In this document: one piece after another, positions 1 to 12,086 of the stretch | How positions within the stretch are numbered: position 1 is the first letter of the stretch | Layout: each line of letters begins with the position of its first letter | NCBI GenBank assembly: GCA_029747015.1 | Contig: JAKOGI010000025.1 | Coordinates: forward strand, 872,501-936,500 | Reading direction: 5' to 3' | Source: Carnegiea gigantea | Lineage: Eukaryota; Streptophyta; Magnoliopsida; Caryophyllales; Cactaceae | DNA: 64,000 bases | Notes under the pieces: model-generated | What the model was told of the DNA's origin: nothing | The model's database searches: none | The model's input: only the letters and a program-made list of their open reading frames with translations | Made by a program: the position numbers and the translations under genes

Positions 1-690
1 TACAACCATCTCAAACACTCAACGAAACAAAATAAGATCGCCCCCACAACCCCAGCTCAAACCAACACAAGCCACAAAACTAGTTATGCAAACAGAATAG
101 GAATAGAGATGAAGTTTCGAGCCAACTCCTGAGGGGTGTATGTCAATTCTTCTTTCCAGAGGTGTATGCCATGCCAACTCTTCAATGTTATCAGACCAAT
201 AAACAAGATACTTACCAATAAAACAAATATATGCATCTCTATTAACATAAAAGATACAAAAATTGATGTAAACTACATTTAAATTCGAGTCCTCATTTTA
301 AATAAAGAACTTTTCCATAAAAAAATTTTACATGTAAGTCTTATTGAATAAGCCGACCTTTCAGGCCAAAATCACTTGCTGGTTCCCCTCATTGGTTAAG
401 ATTTGATAAACCAACTTCACAATATTCCCTCCCTCACTCTGAGTTTTCAAATTTATTATTTTTTTCCTAATCTGAATTTTCACTTTTTTCATTGGCTACT
501 TCAAATTTCATTTCATTCCCTTCCAATTTTAATTAATTAAATTAAACAATTGATTGTTTGGATGAAGGGGAATCGTTTTCCCCTTCCCTTTCTATGTGAA
601 CTCATCACTTTGCACTTGCCTTGTAAGAAATACCCACCAAAACAAACATGCCCTCAACTTCAATTTTGGGTCACCCTCATCCATCACCAT
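1..690. other. Spacer and probable promoter upstream of the SCPL20-like gene
   Basis: This is AT-rich non-coding sequence with no recognisable coding segment. The right half presumably carries the promoter of the carboxypeptidase gene that begins at 830. I see no defined repeat in it. Confidence 0.5.
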
Positions 691-697
691 TATAAAT
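691..697 (+). promoter_or_regulatory. Possible TATA box of the SCPL20-like gene
   Basis: TATAAAT lies about 140 bases before the chosen ATG at 830, a normal plant spacing for a TATA box plus a short 5' UTR. This is inferred from motif and position only. Confidence 0.4.
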
Positions 698-829
698 TTG
701 TTGGCTATGGCGATCAAGAATGATCATACTTAGTCAAAGCAAAATTTCTTTGTACTTTCTCTCATTTTCTCTCTCCTCTGTCTTACTTACATGATCGTCG
801 GATTCGAGAGCGAAGGAGAGAAAACAGCC

Positions 830-3800
830 ATGGCAGCTAGGAGCTTAAGGGCTATTAATGGAGGAAAATTGACATGGGTTATGGTGGTGGTTTTACTCCT
901 TTTTGTGGTGTCCGAATGTGCCCCTCAAAGTGCTCTTGTTACCCAACTTCCTGGCTTCACTGGCACCTTCCCTTCAAAGCACTACTCTGGGTAGGGTACT
1001 AATACATTCTTTTTCCTCCATATATATTCCTCATATATATTTTAATCTCCTTCTGAATTTCTTATTTCGTATATTTCTCAGTACTGGTGGTTGTCGTTGT
1101 TGTTGTTATAGTGGTGTTCTCGGGTTTCTAGAATTTGATAATTGTTGAAGTGACATGTAGAAGAAATGTTATTTTGTTGGGGGGGGGGGGGTCGTTAATA
1201 AATGTGATGGTTACATGAATGTAATTCATAATGTATATAGTCTCGTTTGAGACCCTAAATGTGTTGTTGTGAAAGTTTTCTGGATTCTTTAAGTATCTTA
1301 CTTTAAATTGAATTCGAAGGTATGTCACGATCGATGAAAATCATGGGAAGAAACTGTTCTATTACTTCGTCGAATCAGAGAGGAACCCTAAAAAGGATCC
1401 TGTTGTTCTTTGGCTCAATGGTGGACCTGGTTGTTCCAGCTTTGATGGCTTTGTTTATGAGCATGGTACTTCAATTCTTCCTGCCCAGAAATCTGTTTTC
1501 ATAATTTCAGGGATAAGATGATTCAGTTTTGTGACAAAGGCGTCACGCATTCAATGTGATAGAGACCACTTGTTTTCCTAAGTTTAACTAAAGAAGTTGC
1601 TTAGCTGAAATCAAATTTGATAATACGACCATACCCGTTTTAAAATGTCGAGTATTTGATATAAGATTAGGTGTTAAAAAGTGTGTACGTATTTGATAAC
1701 TAAATTTATGGGTTTCTAAGTAAGGGTTTACATATTGTAAGAATCTTAGTTATTCTTGATGTGGAGGAGTTAATAGTAAATCCTTACCCCCCCTTTATTG
1801 TAAACAGACTAGATCAATTAGATCCTGCATCAAAAAAATCAAATGTCTATTAATCCGTAGAAAGAAGTAAATGACTGCATACAGAAGAATTTTGCTTCAC
1901 TCGGTACAATTCAAGTATTATTAAAAAGGGTCAAAATTAACTTTTTAATTAGTTTAAAAAACTGTACACAATTTGTGGGTAGAGGATTAAGTATATATAA
2001 CACATAAGAAATCATTTGTTGTATTTGTTAGGGCCATTTAATTTTGAGGCAGCAAAGACAAGGGAAGGCTTGCCAAAGTTACATCTCAACCCATACAGCT
2101 GGTCCAAGGTCACAATACTCCCTAACTCCTTATAATACCTATCAAAGTTTGCATACTTTTGATTGTTATTAATCATCATAATGAATCAAATTTCATGTCT
2201 TGTTTCTCCAATCTAGGTTTCCAACATAATCTACTTGGATTCACCGGTGGGCGTAGGGTTTTCCTTCTCAGGAAACACCAGTGATTACAATACAGGCGAC
2301 CTGAAGACTGCTTCTGATACTCACACATTCCTTCTCAAGGTCACATTTGTCCTGTGTTTTTCTTCTTAGATTGAAGCAGAATCATTTGGACTGTAATTGT
2401 GTTGCTAATGAGGTTTACATGGTGGAAAACAGTGGTTTGAGATATATCAAGAGTTCCAAGGCAACCCATTCTTTATAGCTGGGGAGTCATACGCTGGAAT
2501 CTATGTGCCAACCCTTGCTTCTGAAGTGGTTAAAGGTAATCTCTACATAGACCTTGCAAATAGGCCATCTAAGTAAGGTTTGTGAATGGGTTGGTTGAAA
2601 ATTTCGGAACCAATGAGTTTGGCTGTGTTGAAGTCTATTTATATTTAAGTTTGATGTTAACTTGTCTATAAGCTAGCTTATGATGTAGGAAGTACCAATT
2701 CGTACCATGGTAAAAATTAGGTTGGCCTTATTCTAAACGTGGCTCCATGTTTGTAAAGCTAATAATCAAATACAAGTTAGTCTTGGTACAAAGGTATTCC
2801 ATTCTTAAATGGAGGTTGATATTGTGGAGATTTTATAGGTCTCGATGCTGGTTTGAAGCCTATAATCCACTTCAAGGTATATGTCCCGCAATTCTGTAAA
2901 TGATTGAATGCTTCTATATAGATCCAAAGTAGTACTTCATTGCTCATCTCCACAGGGTTATATGGTTGGCAATGGAGTCACAGATGAGACATTTGATGGA
3001 AATGCCCTAGTGCCATTTGCCCATGGGATGGGCCTAATTTCAGATCAACTATTTGAGGTAGCTTTATATTTAACCCCAAATGTTCACGCAACATACTTTT
3101 AAGTCTTTTTTGTGCATATTGTCGTCTTATCATAGGATTTCATGTCGAAAACTTTTCAAGTGGATGAAAATTTCGAAACCATATTTCAACGAGGTCTTGT
3201 ATTTTTCTGCAGGAAATTAACCAGGAGTGTCAGGGCAACTACTATAACACTGCGTCAGAGGGCTGTGCAGACTTGATGGGAAAAGTTGATGAGGTGACAA
3301 AATACTCCATAACCAAGGACACCAAGATTGATTTTGGTCAATTGGTTAATCACATTTTCCCACTGTCTCAAAAAATTACAGGACGTTGATGGGTTGAATG
3401 AGTATAACATTCTAGAGCCATGCTACCATGGCCCTGCTGCCAGTGTTCGGAAAACCGGTCCTCTGAGATTACCACCGAGCTTCAAGAAGTTAGGAGAAAC
3501 CGAGAGGCCACTTCCAGTCAGGAAGAGGATGTTTGGCCGTGCTTGGCCTCTCAGGGCTCCTGTCAGACCCGGGATCGTTCCTACTTGGCCACAGCTCGCC
3601 AACAACTTCGACATTCCTTGCATTGTAAGTTAAGCCATCACAGTGACTGCTTTGGTGGATTAGATGTGTCATTGAATTATCTTGATATTCAGCAGTCTTC
3701 TTTTGCTTGAAATATGGTCTCCACACCTGCAAGTTAGCATCAAATAAGCCTTGTTTTAGGGTCTGTTTGACCCCCCCCCCAAAAAAAAGGGTATCATTGG

Positions 3801-5043
3801 AAATCCTGGAAATATGATGCAGGATGACGAAGTTGCAACATCGTGGTTGAACAATAAGGCAGTGAGAATAGCACTTCATGCTGAAGATGTAAGATAAAAC
3901 CACACAGATATACATACATATCTTCTGTCCACGCTTATAGAGCAAAGACCTGAATATTCAGAACCCCCATTTTTATGACTTTGATAATGCACCCAGGAAA
4001 GCATTGCTGGTCGATGGGAACTCTGCAGTGACAGGATATCTTTCGATCATGATGCTGGAAGCATGATTGACTACCACAAGAACCTCACTTCTCGAGGGTA
4101 TCGAGCCCTCATTTACAGGTAAGAAAACTGATAGTAAACAAGGCTTACACTGAAGTGTTACACTCCATGATCTCTAATCTCTACTTTCAATAATAAACCG
4201 GAGGGGGGGGGGAAGAGAGCGGGGCTTTCAAATATGGCTATGAGGGATTCTCTTAGCAATACCCATCCCTCATAAGACTCTAAGTACTGAGATTTTTCTT
4301 TATATGTGACAGTGGAGACCATGATATGTGTGTTCCCTACACTGGAAGTGAGGCATGGACAAGATCAGTTGGGTACAAAATACTGGACGAGTGGAGGCCG
4401 TGGAAGAGTAATGAACAAGTCTCTGGGTACGTTATGTCTCTTATCAAACTCTAACCCTGCAGCAACATCAAATTGAATATGACCACCGGCTTTTTTTGGG
4501 GGGGGGAGGGGTGGGGGGAGGGGAGTTGTCAAAACAAGCCAATTCATTTTTGGTCCGACCAAATGTTCGTCACTGATTTCATATTCACAATCTTATTAGA
4601 CAGTGCAACCAGAAGCCTAAATATTGATTCTAACCTAAATACCTCATATGAACCCAACCTGAACCAAATATCCCATCAAACCCTTCAAACTATGCAGAAA
4701 TTAAAGCTCACTCAAACCAGTCTGAATGACCCATTTACGAGGCTCAACTCTCAGGGGCACAGGTTACTCTGGTTTTTTAAAAGCTGCTTTACTCCTACTG
4801 GTTTGCAGGTTCATACAAGGTTATGACAAGAACCTCACATTTCTTACCATAAAGGTTCGTACATTAAAGTTGTTATAATATTCCATTTTTCGGACAGTCT
4901 AAATTGCTCAGCACTGAGTATGAAAAGCTCACATGAGAATGTTGGTTTGCACTTTGTAGGGGGCAGGGCACACAGTACCAGAATACAAGCCAAGAGAAGC
5001 GTTGTATTTCTATAGCCAGTGGCTGGCAGGGAAACCAATATAA
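830..5043 (+). CDS. SCPL20: Serine carboxypeptidase-like protein, SCPL20 type
   Basis: Secreted or vacuolar serine carboxypeptidase (family S10), which removes C-terminal residues from peptides. Fourteen exons in consistent phase: 830-990, 1320-1465, 2032-2108, 2217-2339, 2433-2535, 2839-2876, 2956-3057, 3213-3293, 3382-3624, 3823-3888, 3997-4118, 4313-4426, 4809-4854, 4960-5043, giving 501 aa, close to the usual family length of about 500. Visible motifs are the oxyanion segment LNGGPGCSS, the nucleophile in GESYAG (Ser188), the Asp motif SGDHDMCVP (from residue 421) and the His motif [11 protein letters not shown] (His478). A hydrophobic signal segment spans about residues 15-31. An in-frame ATG at 791 exists, but the one at 830 has a stronger context (GCCATGGCA) and puts the signal nearer the N terminus. 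The SCPL20 subtype is judged from remembered sequence similarity. Confidence 0.93.
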
Positions 5044-5107
5044 CACACTACATCACTCCTGACACTGTAAACTGAATTTGAGCCACATTGTTGTGCATCT
5101 TCTGACG

Positions 5108-5113
5108 AATAAA
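5108..5113 (+). terminator. Possible poly(A) signal of the SCPL20-like gene
   Basis: AATAAA lies about 65 bases after the stop codon, a plausible near-upstream polyadenylation element. No other evidence is available. Confidence 0.4.
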
Positions 5114-5572
5114 CTTCAATAGGACACAGATGAAAAGAAATAGTACAATTGATTTCATCTCTCATCAAAACTACTACTCGGTTCGCTCTAAATTTCTTTT
5201 TTCCCCATCTTTCCTTTTTTTTTTTCCACCGGCGAGTTGGGGGTGGTTGTCCTGGAATTCAAACACACCCACACAAAGACAAGGGCACAAGGCCATGGAC
5301 AGCAGCTGTGGCCACAAAGAATCATGTAACAGACTCGTATCCAATTATAACATGCATCAACTGACCAAAAACTAGGCGGCCAATTTTGAACCAAGGGACC
5401 AAGTCCAAAATTTGAACTGGCTTGAATTTTGTCACAGCATTTTCTTGATGAACTTATGGACAAACAAACAACTGTAAAATCGAAATGTGGCCTGAAATAT
5501 ATGTGAACAACCTACATCCAGAATCTAAACATCAATCACAAGTTAATCAGAATGATATGATCCCAAAAGGGC

Positions 5573-5614
<42 letters not shown>

Positions 5615-6980
5615 CCTACTCATACACGCCATAGAGTACTTTGCAACACTCTTCTCTTCTGCCACAGCTGTTATCCTTACCATTAACTCCCTTTAACAGA
5701 TTCCAACAAAGGCGATGATTTCTCTTCATCTGGTCTTAAAACTCTAAATTTATCTCAGGTCAGCTTTAATTAGATGAAAGTCTACCAAATAAGATGTCCC
5801 TAGGTGGATGTCAGCCACTTGAATTTTGTTTGTCAGTTCCTATATGGCCATATCTGTTTCCATATCTGGGTGTCAGGGCTACTACATAGTACATTGTCTT
5901 CCTTAAGGATTGCTTCATGGGGTATGGTACTTCAAACATCCTAGCTGACACTATGTTCAAAGAGGCTCAGTTGGCGTTCATTGGCATGGGACATGGGCCT
6001 TCTAATGTCTTATGTCTGCTCGGCCCTGGATTAGGGAAGACAATACATCATCAACATCACTTCACATGGAAAGCAATCTTAAATGCCTAATTAGAAGCCA
6101 CTGATAATTGGAAATAGTGAAAGTACAGCAATATTATGATAATACATATCTATCTACAAAGCTGCACCAAGCCACATGCCCTCAGATAAAGCAAAATGTC
6201 ACAAACTTGAATGAAGATGACAAAGCCTAACATTGAAAGTACAGATCGACAAGTACGTCAAAGCAAGTTACCTTCAGCATGTTTTTGCCCTTGATCGACA
6301 GTTGCAGAGAATTCTCAGTGGCTTAAAACATTGTGGGGGAGATCCCCCCCCCCCCCCAAAAAAAAAAACAAAGAAAAAGGGAACATTTCTGCATCCAGAT
6401 TCGCTCAAGATGTATTTTGGCCAGCAGAGATCACCCTGCCCTCGCCCCTCGTCATCTTCTTTAAGGATCACCCTCTTCAACAAAATCATTTCCAATGTCA
6501 GGACTCCTTAAGAATAATCAACTTTGCGCAATCGAATTGTAAATTGGACTTATCCATGTCTATACCAACTTCGAAGGACTTAAGTTGGGATTTGTGTGGC
6601 CCAAATAATTTTCCCTAATGTAGTATCAAGTTAGTCAACAGCAGCGCTAGCAACAAACTATGAAATTCCATATTCAAGTGGATTCTGGGACAACCGGACA
6701 AAGAATAAACATGCAGTCCCAGTGTACAATTTTAGTATTAAAACAAGAATCCTTTCAGCCCATTCCGGAAAGACTGATTCATCTAACCTATAACAGCCAG
6801 ACCAAATTGTTTCAAGAGTGCCAAGAAATCATTATAGTGTTTTAGGAAAAATCTAAGATTCAATAAAGATTTCATCTAGAGGAAAACCCACTAAATAGTG
6901 AATACATACCGGTAAATGTTGCATTTGGTGATTCAAGAAAATACTATTTAGAACTTTGCAGACCCTGCTCTGATCAAAAT
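5114..6980. other. Spacer between the SCPL20-like gene and the F-box pseudogene
   Basis: No gene recognised. It holds a (CA)n microsatellite, a T-rich run near 5217-5226, and a C-run joined to an A-run near 6346-6368. Short open frames here have no recognisable protein content. Confidence 0.6.
5576..5611. repeat. (CA)n microsatellite
   Basis: An uninterrupted CA dinucleotide run of about 35 bases in non-coding sequence downstream of the carboxypeptidase gene. Confidence 0.9.
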
Positions 6981-7275
6981 TCAGAGAAGCACAAGTTTAC
7001 CTTCAGGGGAAGGAGTCAGGTGAAGCCATGTCGGTGGTGGCCATAGTATCTCAGAATAACCAGGGTAAGCTGATATCAAGCCAGTATCACCATCCCTGAG
7101 GTAAAACACTCCGATTTCTAGTTCCTTGCTGGCTCCTTCAAAGAAGGACTCATCAGAAGAAGCTCCCTTGTATAAAGGAAAGCAATCCTTGTGGGAGATG
7201 ATGCAATTCACTTTGTAATCTGGAAGATAAGGAACCAGCCTGGTCACTAGAGGCTCAAGGGAATGGTGAGATTCT
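6981..7275 (-). pseudogene. 3' part of an F-box/DUF295 (KIB1-4-type) pseudogene, cut off by a LINE
   Basis: On the minus strand an open frame reads from about 7275 to the stop at 6981-6983. It contains NCIISHKDCFPLYKG and then a segment ending IGVFYLRDGD...PPPTWL, which fits the C-terminal part of plant DUF295/KIB1-4 beta-propeller proteins (typically NCIYF..., then D/IGVF.L..G, then PPPTW). It has no start of its own. The rest of the gene lies at 12087-13211 beyond the LINE. A possible splice donor (GAAG|GTAAAC) sits just before the stop, so the original end is uncertain. Assignment to the family is by motif memory; the split is inferred from both halves matching consecutive parts of one family. 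Confidence 0.7.
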
Positions 7276-8300
7276 TAAGTTAACCAGGAGAAATGGCAAG
7301 CACCTTGGGCAGGTTTATAGACGTCAACCAAATCAGGTCTATGTTCGTAGGAGCTCCCTGGGTTTAACCTCGAAGGAAACTAACAGAGGCACAACTACCA
7401 ATGTGGAGGTAGCAGTAGCAAAAGGAGTCCCTGATGCCTCTCTGGCCTTGCTAGCTCCGACCTCTAGTTCTTCTTCAGTTCAGTTGATGAGGTTGAGTGT
7501 GTTGATCCAGCAAGGCTGGAAGCTGATATCTCTAGTCAGCTTTATTTGGGCACACCCATGATTCCAATGCGGGATGATTATGCTCCTCTATTAGTAAGGA
7601 ATGAGCGGGTGAAGAGTGTTTATTCTTCTTCTTCGACCTATGCGCCATCTTCTCCCCCTTTGGCGTCAACTCATACGCCTTCCACTTCTTATTCTTGGCT
7701 CAAGCATATGATTGACCAACCTACTGCCTTGGTGGTTAATCCTCCTCTTTTTTTTGTGGGAAATCACTCTTCTCATTCCGTTGATTTGGGTCTTGGGGTT
7801 TTGGGTGGCGTTCCTTGTGACTTACTCAGAGAAATGGTTCGGGATGCACTTTCTATGAGTTTAGGAGCTCGAAGTAGTGCATCTGGTTCAGGGGTGATTG
7901 ACAACAGGTGTGAGCATACTGGGCACCATGATTGGCCATTAGTGTCCATTGCGCAAACTAATGTTGAAGATGTGGAAACTCCTCTAGCCATTGATTTCTC
8001 CTTTCTGCAGAGTTCAAATGATTCGTTCTCGGTAGATAATATTTGGGATGGAGAAAATGTTAATTCTGGGAATGTGTCAAAATGGATGGCTTCCAAACTC
8101 AAAAGTATTGCTGCCACTATTGGTGTGACATTTTCAGGCTATGAAAGTGAAGTCACTCAGTTACTTTCTAGAATTGAAAAGAACAGTGTTGTACCCAAAC
8201 AGAGTGTGCAAAGAACACCTTCGGCAATCAGAAGGCAAAGAGAATTAAGGAGGCTGGAGTTTGGTGTGAACTATGACCAGGCAAGTGCATGTTGGTTCCG
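7276..8300 (+). pseudogene. LINE ORF1-like tail / region upstream of the endonuclease
   Basis: Open reading in one frame from 7276 to about 7470 and then in another from 7468 to 8322 suggests one ancestral frame with a shift near 7470. The part just before the endonuclease (8170-8290, with RRQRELRRLEFGVNY) is the basic linker that usually precedes the endonuclease in plant L1 elements. I see no zinc knuckle, so the 5' portion of ORF1 is probably missing through 5' truncation. Confidence 0.55.
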
Positions 8301-8301
8301 T

Positions 8302-11300
8302 ATGTTTAGGATGTTGTCTTAGAATGTGAGGGGCATCAATGATCTTCGCAAGAGAGATGTCTTAAAAAGTTTTCTAAGGGATTGGAAATGTGACCTGGTT
8401 TGTCTGCAAGAGACAAAGTTAGAAGAAGTCTCATCTCCTGCTGTTCGTAGTTTGTGGGGGAACTATTCTGTGGATTTTGCTTTTCTTAAAGTTGAAGGCG
8501 CCTCGGGGGGCATCATAGTGATGTGGGACAAGAACACCTTCAACTTTGTCTCCTCTTCTCAGGGGGATCTTTCCATTACTTGCATATTTCAAATGGTAGA
8601 CGGTTGCTTCGCATGGGCTTTTTCTGGGGTTTATGGTCTTCAAGACAGATCTGATAAATTGAGGTTTTGGGAGGAGCTTCGACGAACTAGAAATGGATGG
8701 CCTGGACCATGGTGTATAGCGGGAGATTTCAATGAAATCTCATATCCTCAAGAAGGAGTTCGGGATTAAGTCCAATGAATACTATGTTGGAGTTTCACGA
8801 CTTCATCAATTATGCTGCTTTAGTGGATCTTACTTTGCGTGGGGGTCAGTACACGTGGTCTAGGAGTGGTGGAGGAGCTGTTTGCTCGAGGTTGGACCGC
8901 TTCTTGGTTTCTTTGGATTGGGAGGAACATTTCTCAGACTCACTTCAGACTAGATTGCCAAGGCCTCTCTCAGATCATTTCCCAATATCTCTAGAGAGGG
9001 CCAAGTTGGAGAGGAGGAATGTTCCATTCAAATTCGAGAACATGTGGCTCAAAGTTGAGGGGTTCTCTAACCTTGTTAAAAAATGGTGGGAAGAGGTGGA
9101 AGTTGAAGGCTTTGCTAGTTTTGTGATTACGAGGAAGCTTAAGTTTGTTAAAGAGGAGTTGAAGAAATGGAACAAAGAAGTCTTCAGGGATATTAAGTTA
9201 AAGAAATACAAACTGCTGGATTGTGTTAATGCGCTTGATGTGAAAGAAGAGTCTAATGGTCTCAGCAGTGATGAAATTGACCAAAGGAGGGAGGCAAGAG
9301 AGGAGTTGGCAAGGGTATTGCACATGGAAGAAGTTTCTTGGAGGCAAAAGTCAAGGGCTTTATGGCTTAGAGAGGGAGATCGCAACACAAAGTTTTTCCA
9401 TAAAACGGTCAATCTGCGTAGGAAGTTCAACTTCATGTCAGGGGTGGAGATTGAAGGGAATCGTTATGAAACAATTGATAGCATGAAAAGCTCTATTCAT
9501 GGCTTCTACAAGAAGCTGTTCTCTGAAAATGAACCTTGGCGGCCGAAAGTGGAAGGCTTATCATTGCCCTCTTTATCTACCGCTGCCAGGGAGGCTCTTA
9601 AGATGTCATTTGATGAAGAAGAAGTCACTAGAGCTCTTCATGATTGTTGTGGGGATAAGGCGCCTGGCCCAGATGGAATGACTATGGCTTTCCTTCAAGC
9701 AAATTGGGATTCGGTGCGAGGGGATGTGTTATCTATGTTCTCGGAGTTTTACACTAATGGGAAATTTGTGGCTAGCCTTAATGCATGGGAAATTTGTGGC
9801 TAGCCTTAATGCTACTTTCATAGGGCTTATTCCTAAGAGAGCTGATGCACAGAATATCAAAGATTATCGCCCAATTAGTTTGATTGGATGTATTTATAAG
9901 TTGCTCTTAAAGGTGTTAGCTCGTAGACTGAGAAGTGTAATTGGGGGCCTCATTTCTGAGAATGAGAATGCCTTTGTTGGGGGCAGACAGATTTTGGATG
10001 CAGTACTTATTGCAAACGAGCTTATTGACTCTAGGACCAAGTCAGGTAAGCCGGGGGTTATTTGTAAGCTTGACATTGAGAAGGCTTATGATCATGTCAA
10101 TTGGGATCTTCTTATTTACGTGATGAGAAGAATGGGGTTTGGGGAGAGATGGATTGCTTGGATTCACCATTGTATCTCATCTGCTTCTTTTGCGGTGTTA
10201 GTTAATGGCTGTCCTTCTCAATTCTTTTCTGCTTCTAGAGGGTTGCACCAGGGTGACCCTATCTCCCCTCTTCTGTTCTTATTGGTGATGGAAGTGTTTA
10301 CAAGAATGGTTAATTCGACCGCTACAGCAGGGCTTATTTCTGGTTTCTCTGTAGACCGGCTGAATGAATCTGCCACTGATGTCTCCCACCTTCTCTTTGC
10401 TGATGATACGATTATCTTCTGTGATAATGTTTGCGAGCAAATAGTGAACTTGCGTGGCATTCTTATATAGTTTGAAGCGGTGTCTGGGCTAAGAGTCAAT
10501 CTGTCAAAGAGTTCTATATTACCAGTGGGGCAAGTGGACAATATTCAATTGCTTGCAGGAATTCTAGGATACTCTATTGGTTCTTTTCCATCATCTTATC
10601 TTGGTCTCCCTCTTGGTGCAAAATTTCAGGATAAATCAATTTGGGCACCTGTGATTGAGCGTTTTGAGAGAAGACTATCTGGATGGAAATCAAAATATCT
10701 CTCCAAAGGGGGGAGACTAACACTTATTAAAAGTGTTTTGGCGAGCATTTCAGCTTACTTTCTATCATTCTTCCCTCTACCAGTCTCAGTGGCTAATAAG
10801 TTGGAAGTTATTTAGAGAAAATCCCTTTGGGGGTCTTTTGGTAGTGACTTTAAATTTCATCTTGTTAGATGGAATCTGATCAAGAATCCCATACCGGAAG
10901 GGGGATTAGGTGTTAGAGATCTTAGATTCTTCAATGAAGCATTGTTAGGCAAGTGGTTGTGGAGATACATGAATGAGAAGGATAGCCTGTGGAGAAGGGT
11001 GATTAGGAGCAAATATGGGGATAATGGTCTTGGATGGTATCCGTCCAAACCAAGTGGTGCTTATGGGCAAAGTTTGTGGAGGTTCATTCACAAAGGATGG
11101 AGAAGATTTTTTCACCATTTTTCTTTCAAGGCTGGAGTCGATTCTTCTATCTTATTTTGGCACGATCGTTGGTGTACAGAGGACCCTCTGCGAGATAGCT
11201 TTCCCTCCCTTTATCTGCTTACGGTGAATAGAAATGCTACTATAGCAGATTTTGTCAACGTGGGCCTAGCACTTTTGTGTGGTCTCCTATTTTCATCCGT

Positions 11301-11999
11301 GATGCTTTGGCGGAGGACACTATCCTTGTCACCTTTCTCAGTAAGTTGAGTGAGATTTCAGTTTATGACTCTCCTGATGCGGTTACTTGAGATCTCAACC
11401 CTAAAGGTTTTTTCACTGTTAAATCTTATTATCTAAAGCTCCTCTCTAATTCTACCTTCGCTATGGAGTCTAGATTTTTGGGACGGTTCCCTTGGAAAAT
11501 CATTTGGAAGAGTTTGGCTCCCTTAACGGTGTCAGTCTTTGTGTGGGAAGCTTCGCATGGGAGTATTCTGACATGTGATAATTTACAAAAGAAGGGAATT
11601 ATTTTGACGAACAGATATTCTATCTGCAAAGACGATTTGGAGTCTCCTGATGACCTACTACTACATTGTAAATTTGGAAGGGCTTTGTGGGAGTTATCCT
11701 TTAGTTGCTTGGGAGTCTCCTGGGTTGTCTCAAATTCAGTGAGGAATCATCTTTTGACTTGGGAGAGTGCCTTTGGTAGGAAAGTTAAAGAGAGAAGCGT
11801 CTTATTGATCCCACATGCGATTTTTTGGGCTATTTGACGAGAGAGAAACAAAAGAGTTCTTGAAGGAGAGGAGACGCCCCTTCAACGAATTAAAGATATT
11901 CTTATCAAGACTCTTTTTTTCTGGAATAGTGGGAACTTTTGTGATCCTTCTTTTGATGAAATTGATTTTGTGGATAGGTTCCATCTAAGGTGTACATAA
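8302..11999 (+). pseudogene. LINE ORF2 remnant: endonuclease, reverse transcriptase, zf-RVT
   Basis: Would encode target-primed reverse transcription. The endonuclease shows CLQETKLEE and AGDFNE with a downstream SDHFPISLE. The RT shows [43 protein letters not shown] and the catalytic [10 protein letters not shown]. The C-terminal zf-RVT region is at 11490-11840. Breaks visible: TAG at 8320-8322 where the family usually has Trp, a frameshift at about 8767, a 28-bp duplication at 9757-9812 (frame change), TAG near 10468, TAG near 10813, a frameshift near 11262, TGA near 11386 and TGA near 11835. Stops at family Trp/Gln positions suggest G-to-A or C-to-T decay after insertion. Confidence 0.9.
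9757..9812 (+). repeat. 28-bp perfect tandem duplication inside LINE ORF2
   Basis: Positions 9757-9784 and 9785-9812 are identical 28-mers beginning ATGGGAAATTTG. Because 28 is not a multiple of 3, the duplication shifts the frame inside the RT domain. Confidence 0.97.
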
Positions 12000-12086
12000 T
12001 CCTTTTGTAGGATGCGTGCTTGCATCCTTCCCTTTGTACATTTTACAGTTTGATATATTTTACTCTTTTTCCTTATCAAAAAAAAA

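Larger units (their letters stand above)
7275..12086 (+). mobile_element. 5'-truncated, inactivated L1-type LINE (non-LTR retrotransposon)
   Basis: A plant L1-like element in the + direction. It holds the end of an ORF1-like region (about 7275-8300), an apurinic-type endonuclease and reverse transcriptase region (from about 8302), and a C-terminal zinc-binding zf-RVT region ending with TAA at 11997-11999. A short 3' UTR and a poly(A) run at 12078-12086 follow. The 3' end is clear from the A-tail; the 5' edge is estimated where F-box homology stops. I found no target-site duplication. It sits antisense inside the F-box pseudogene. Several stop codons, frameshifts and a 28-bp tandem duplication mean it cannot move by itself. 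Confidence 0.88.

Noticed and set aside
7773..9436. Long minus-strand frames (7773-8117, 8975-9436)
   Set aside because: They are antisense shadows of the LINE coding region.
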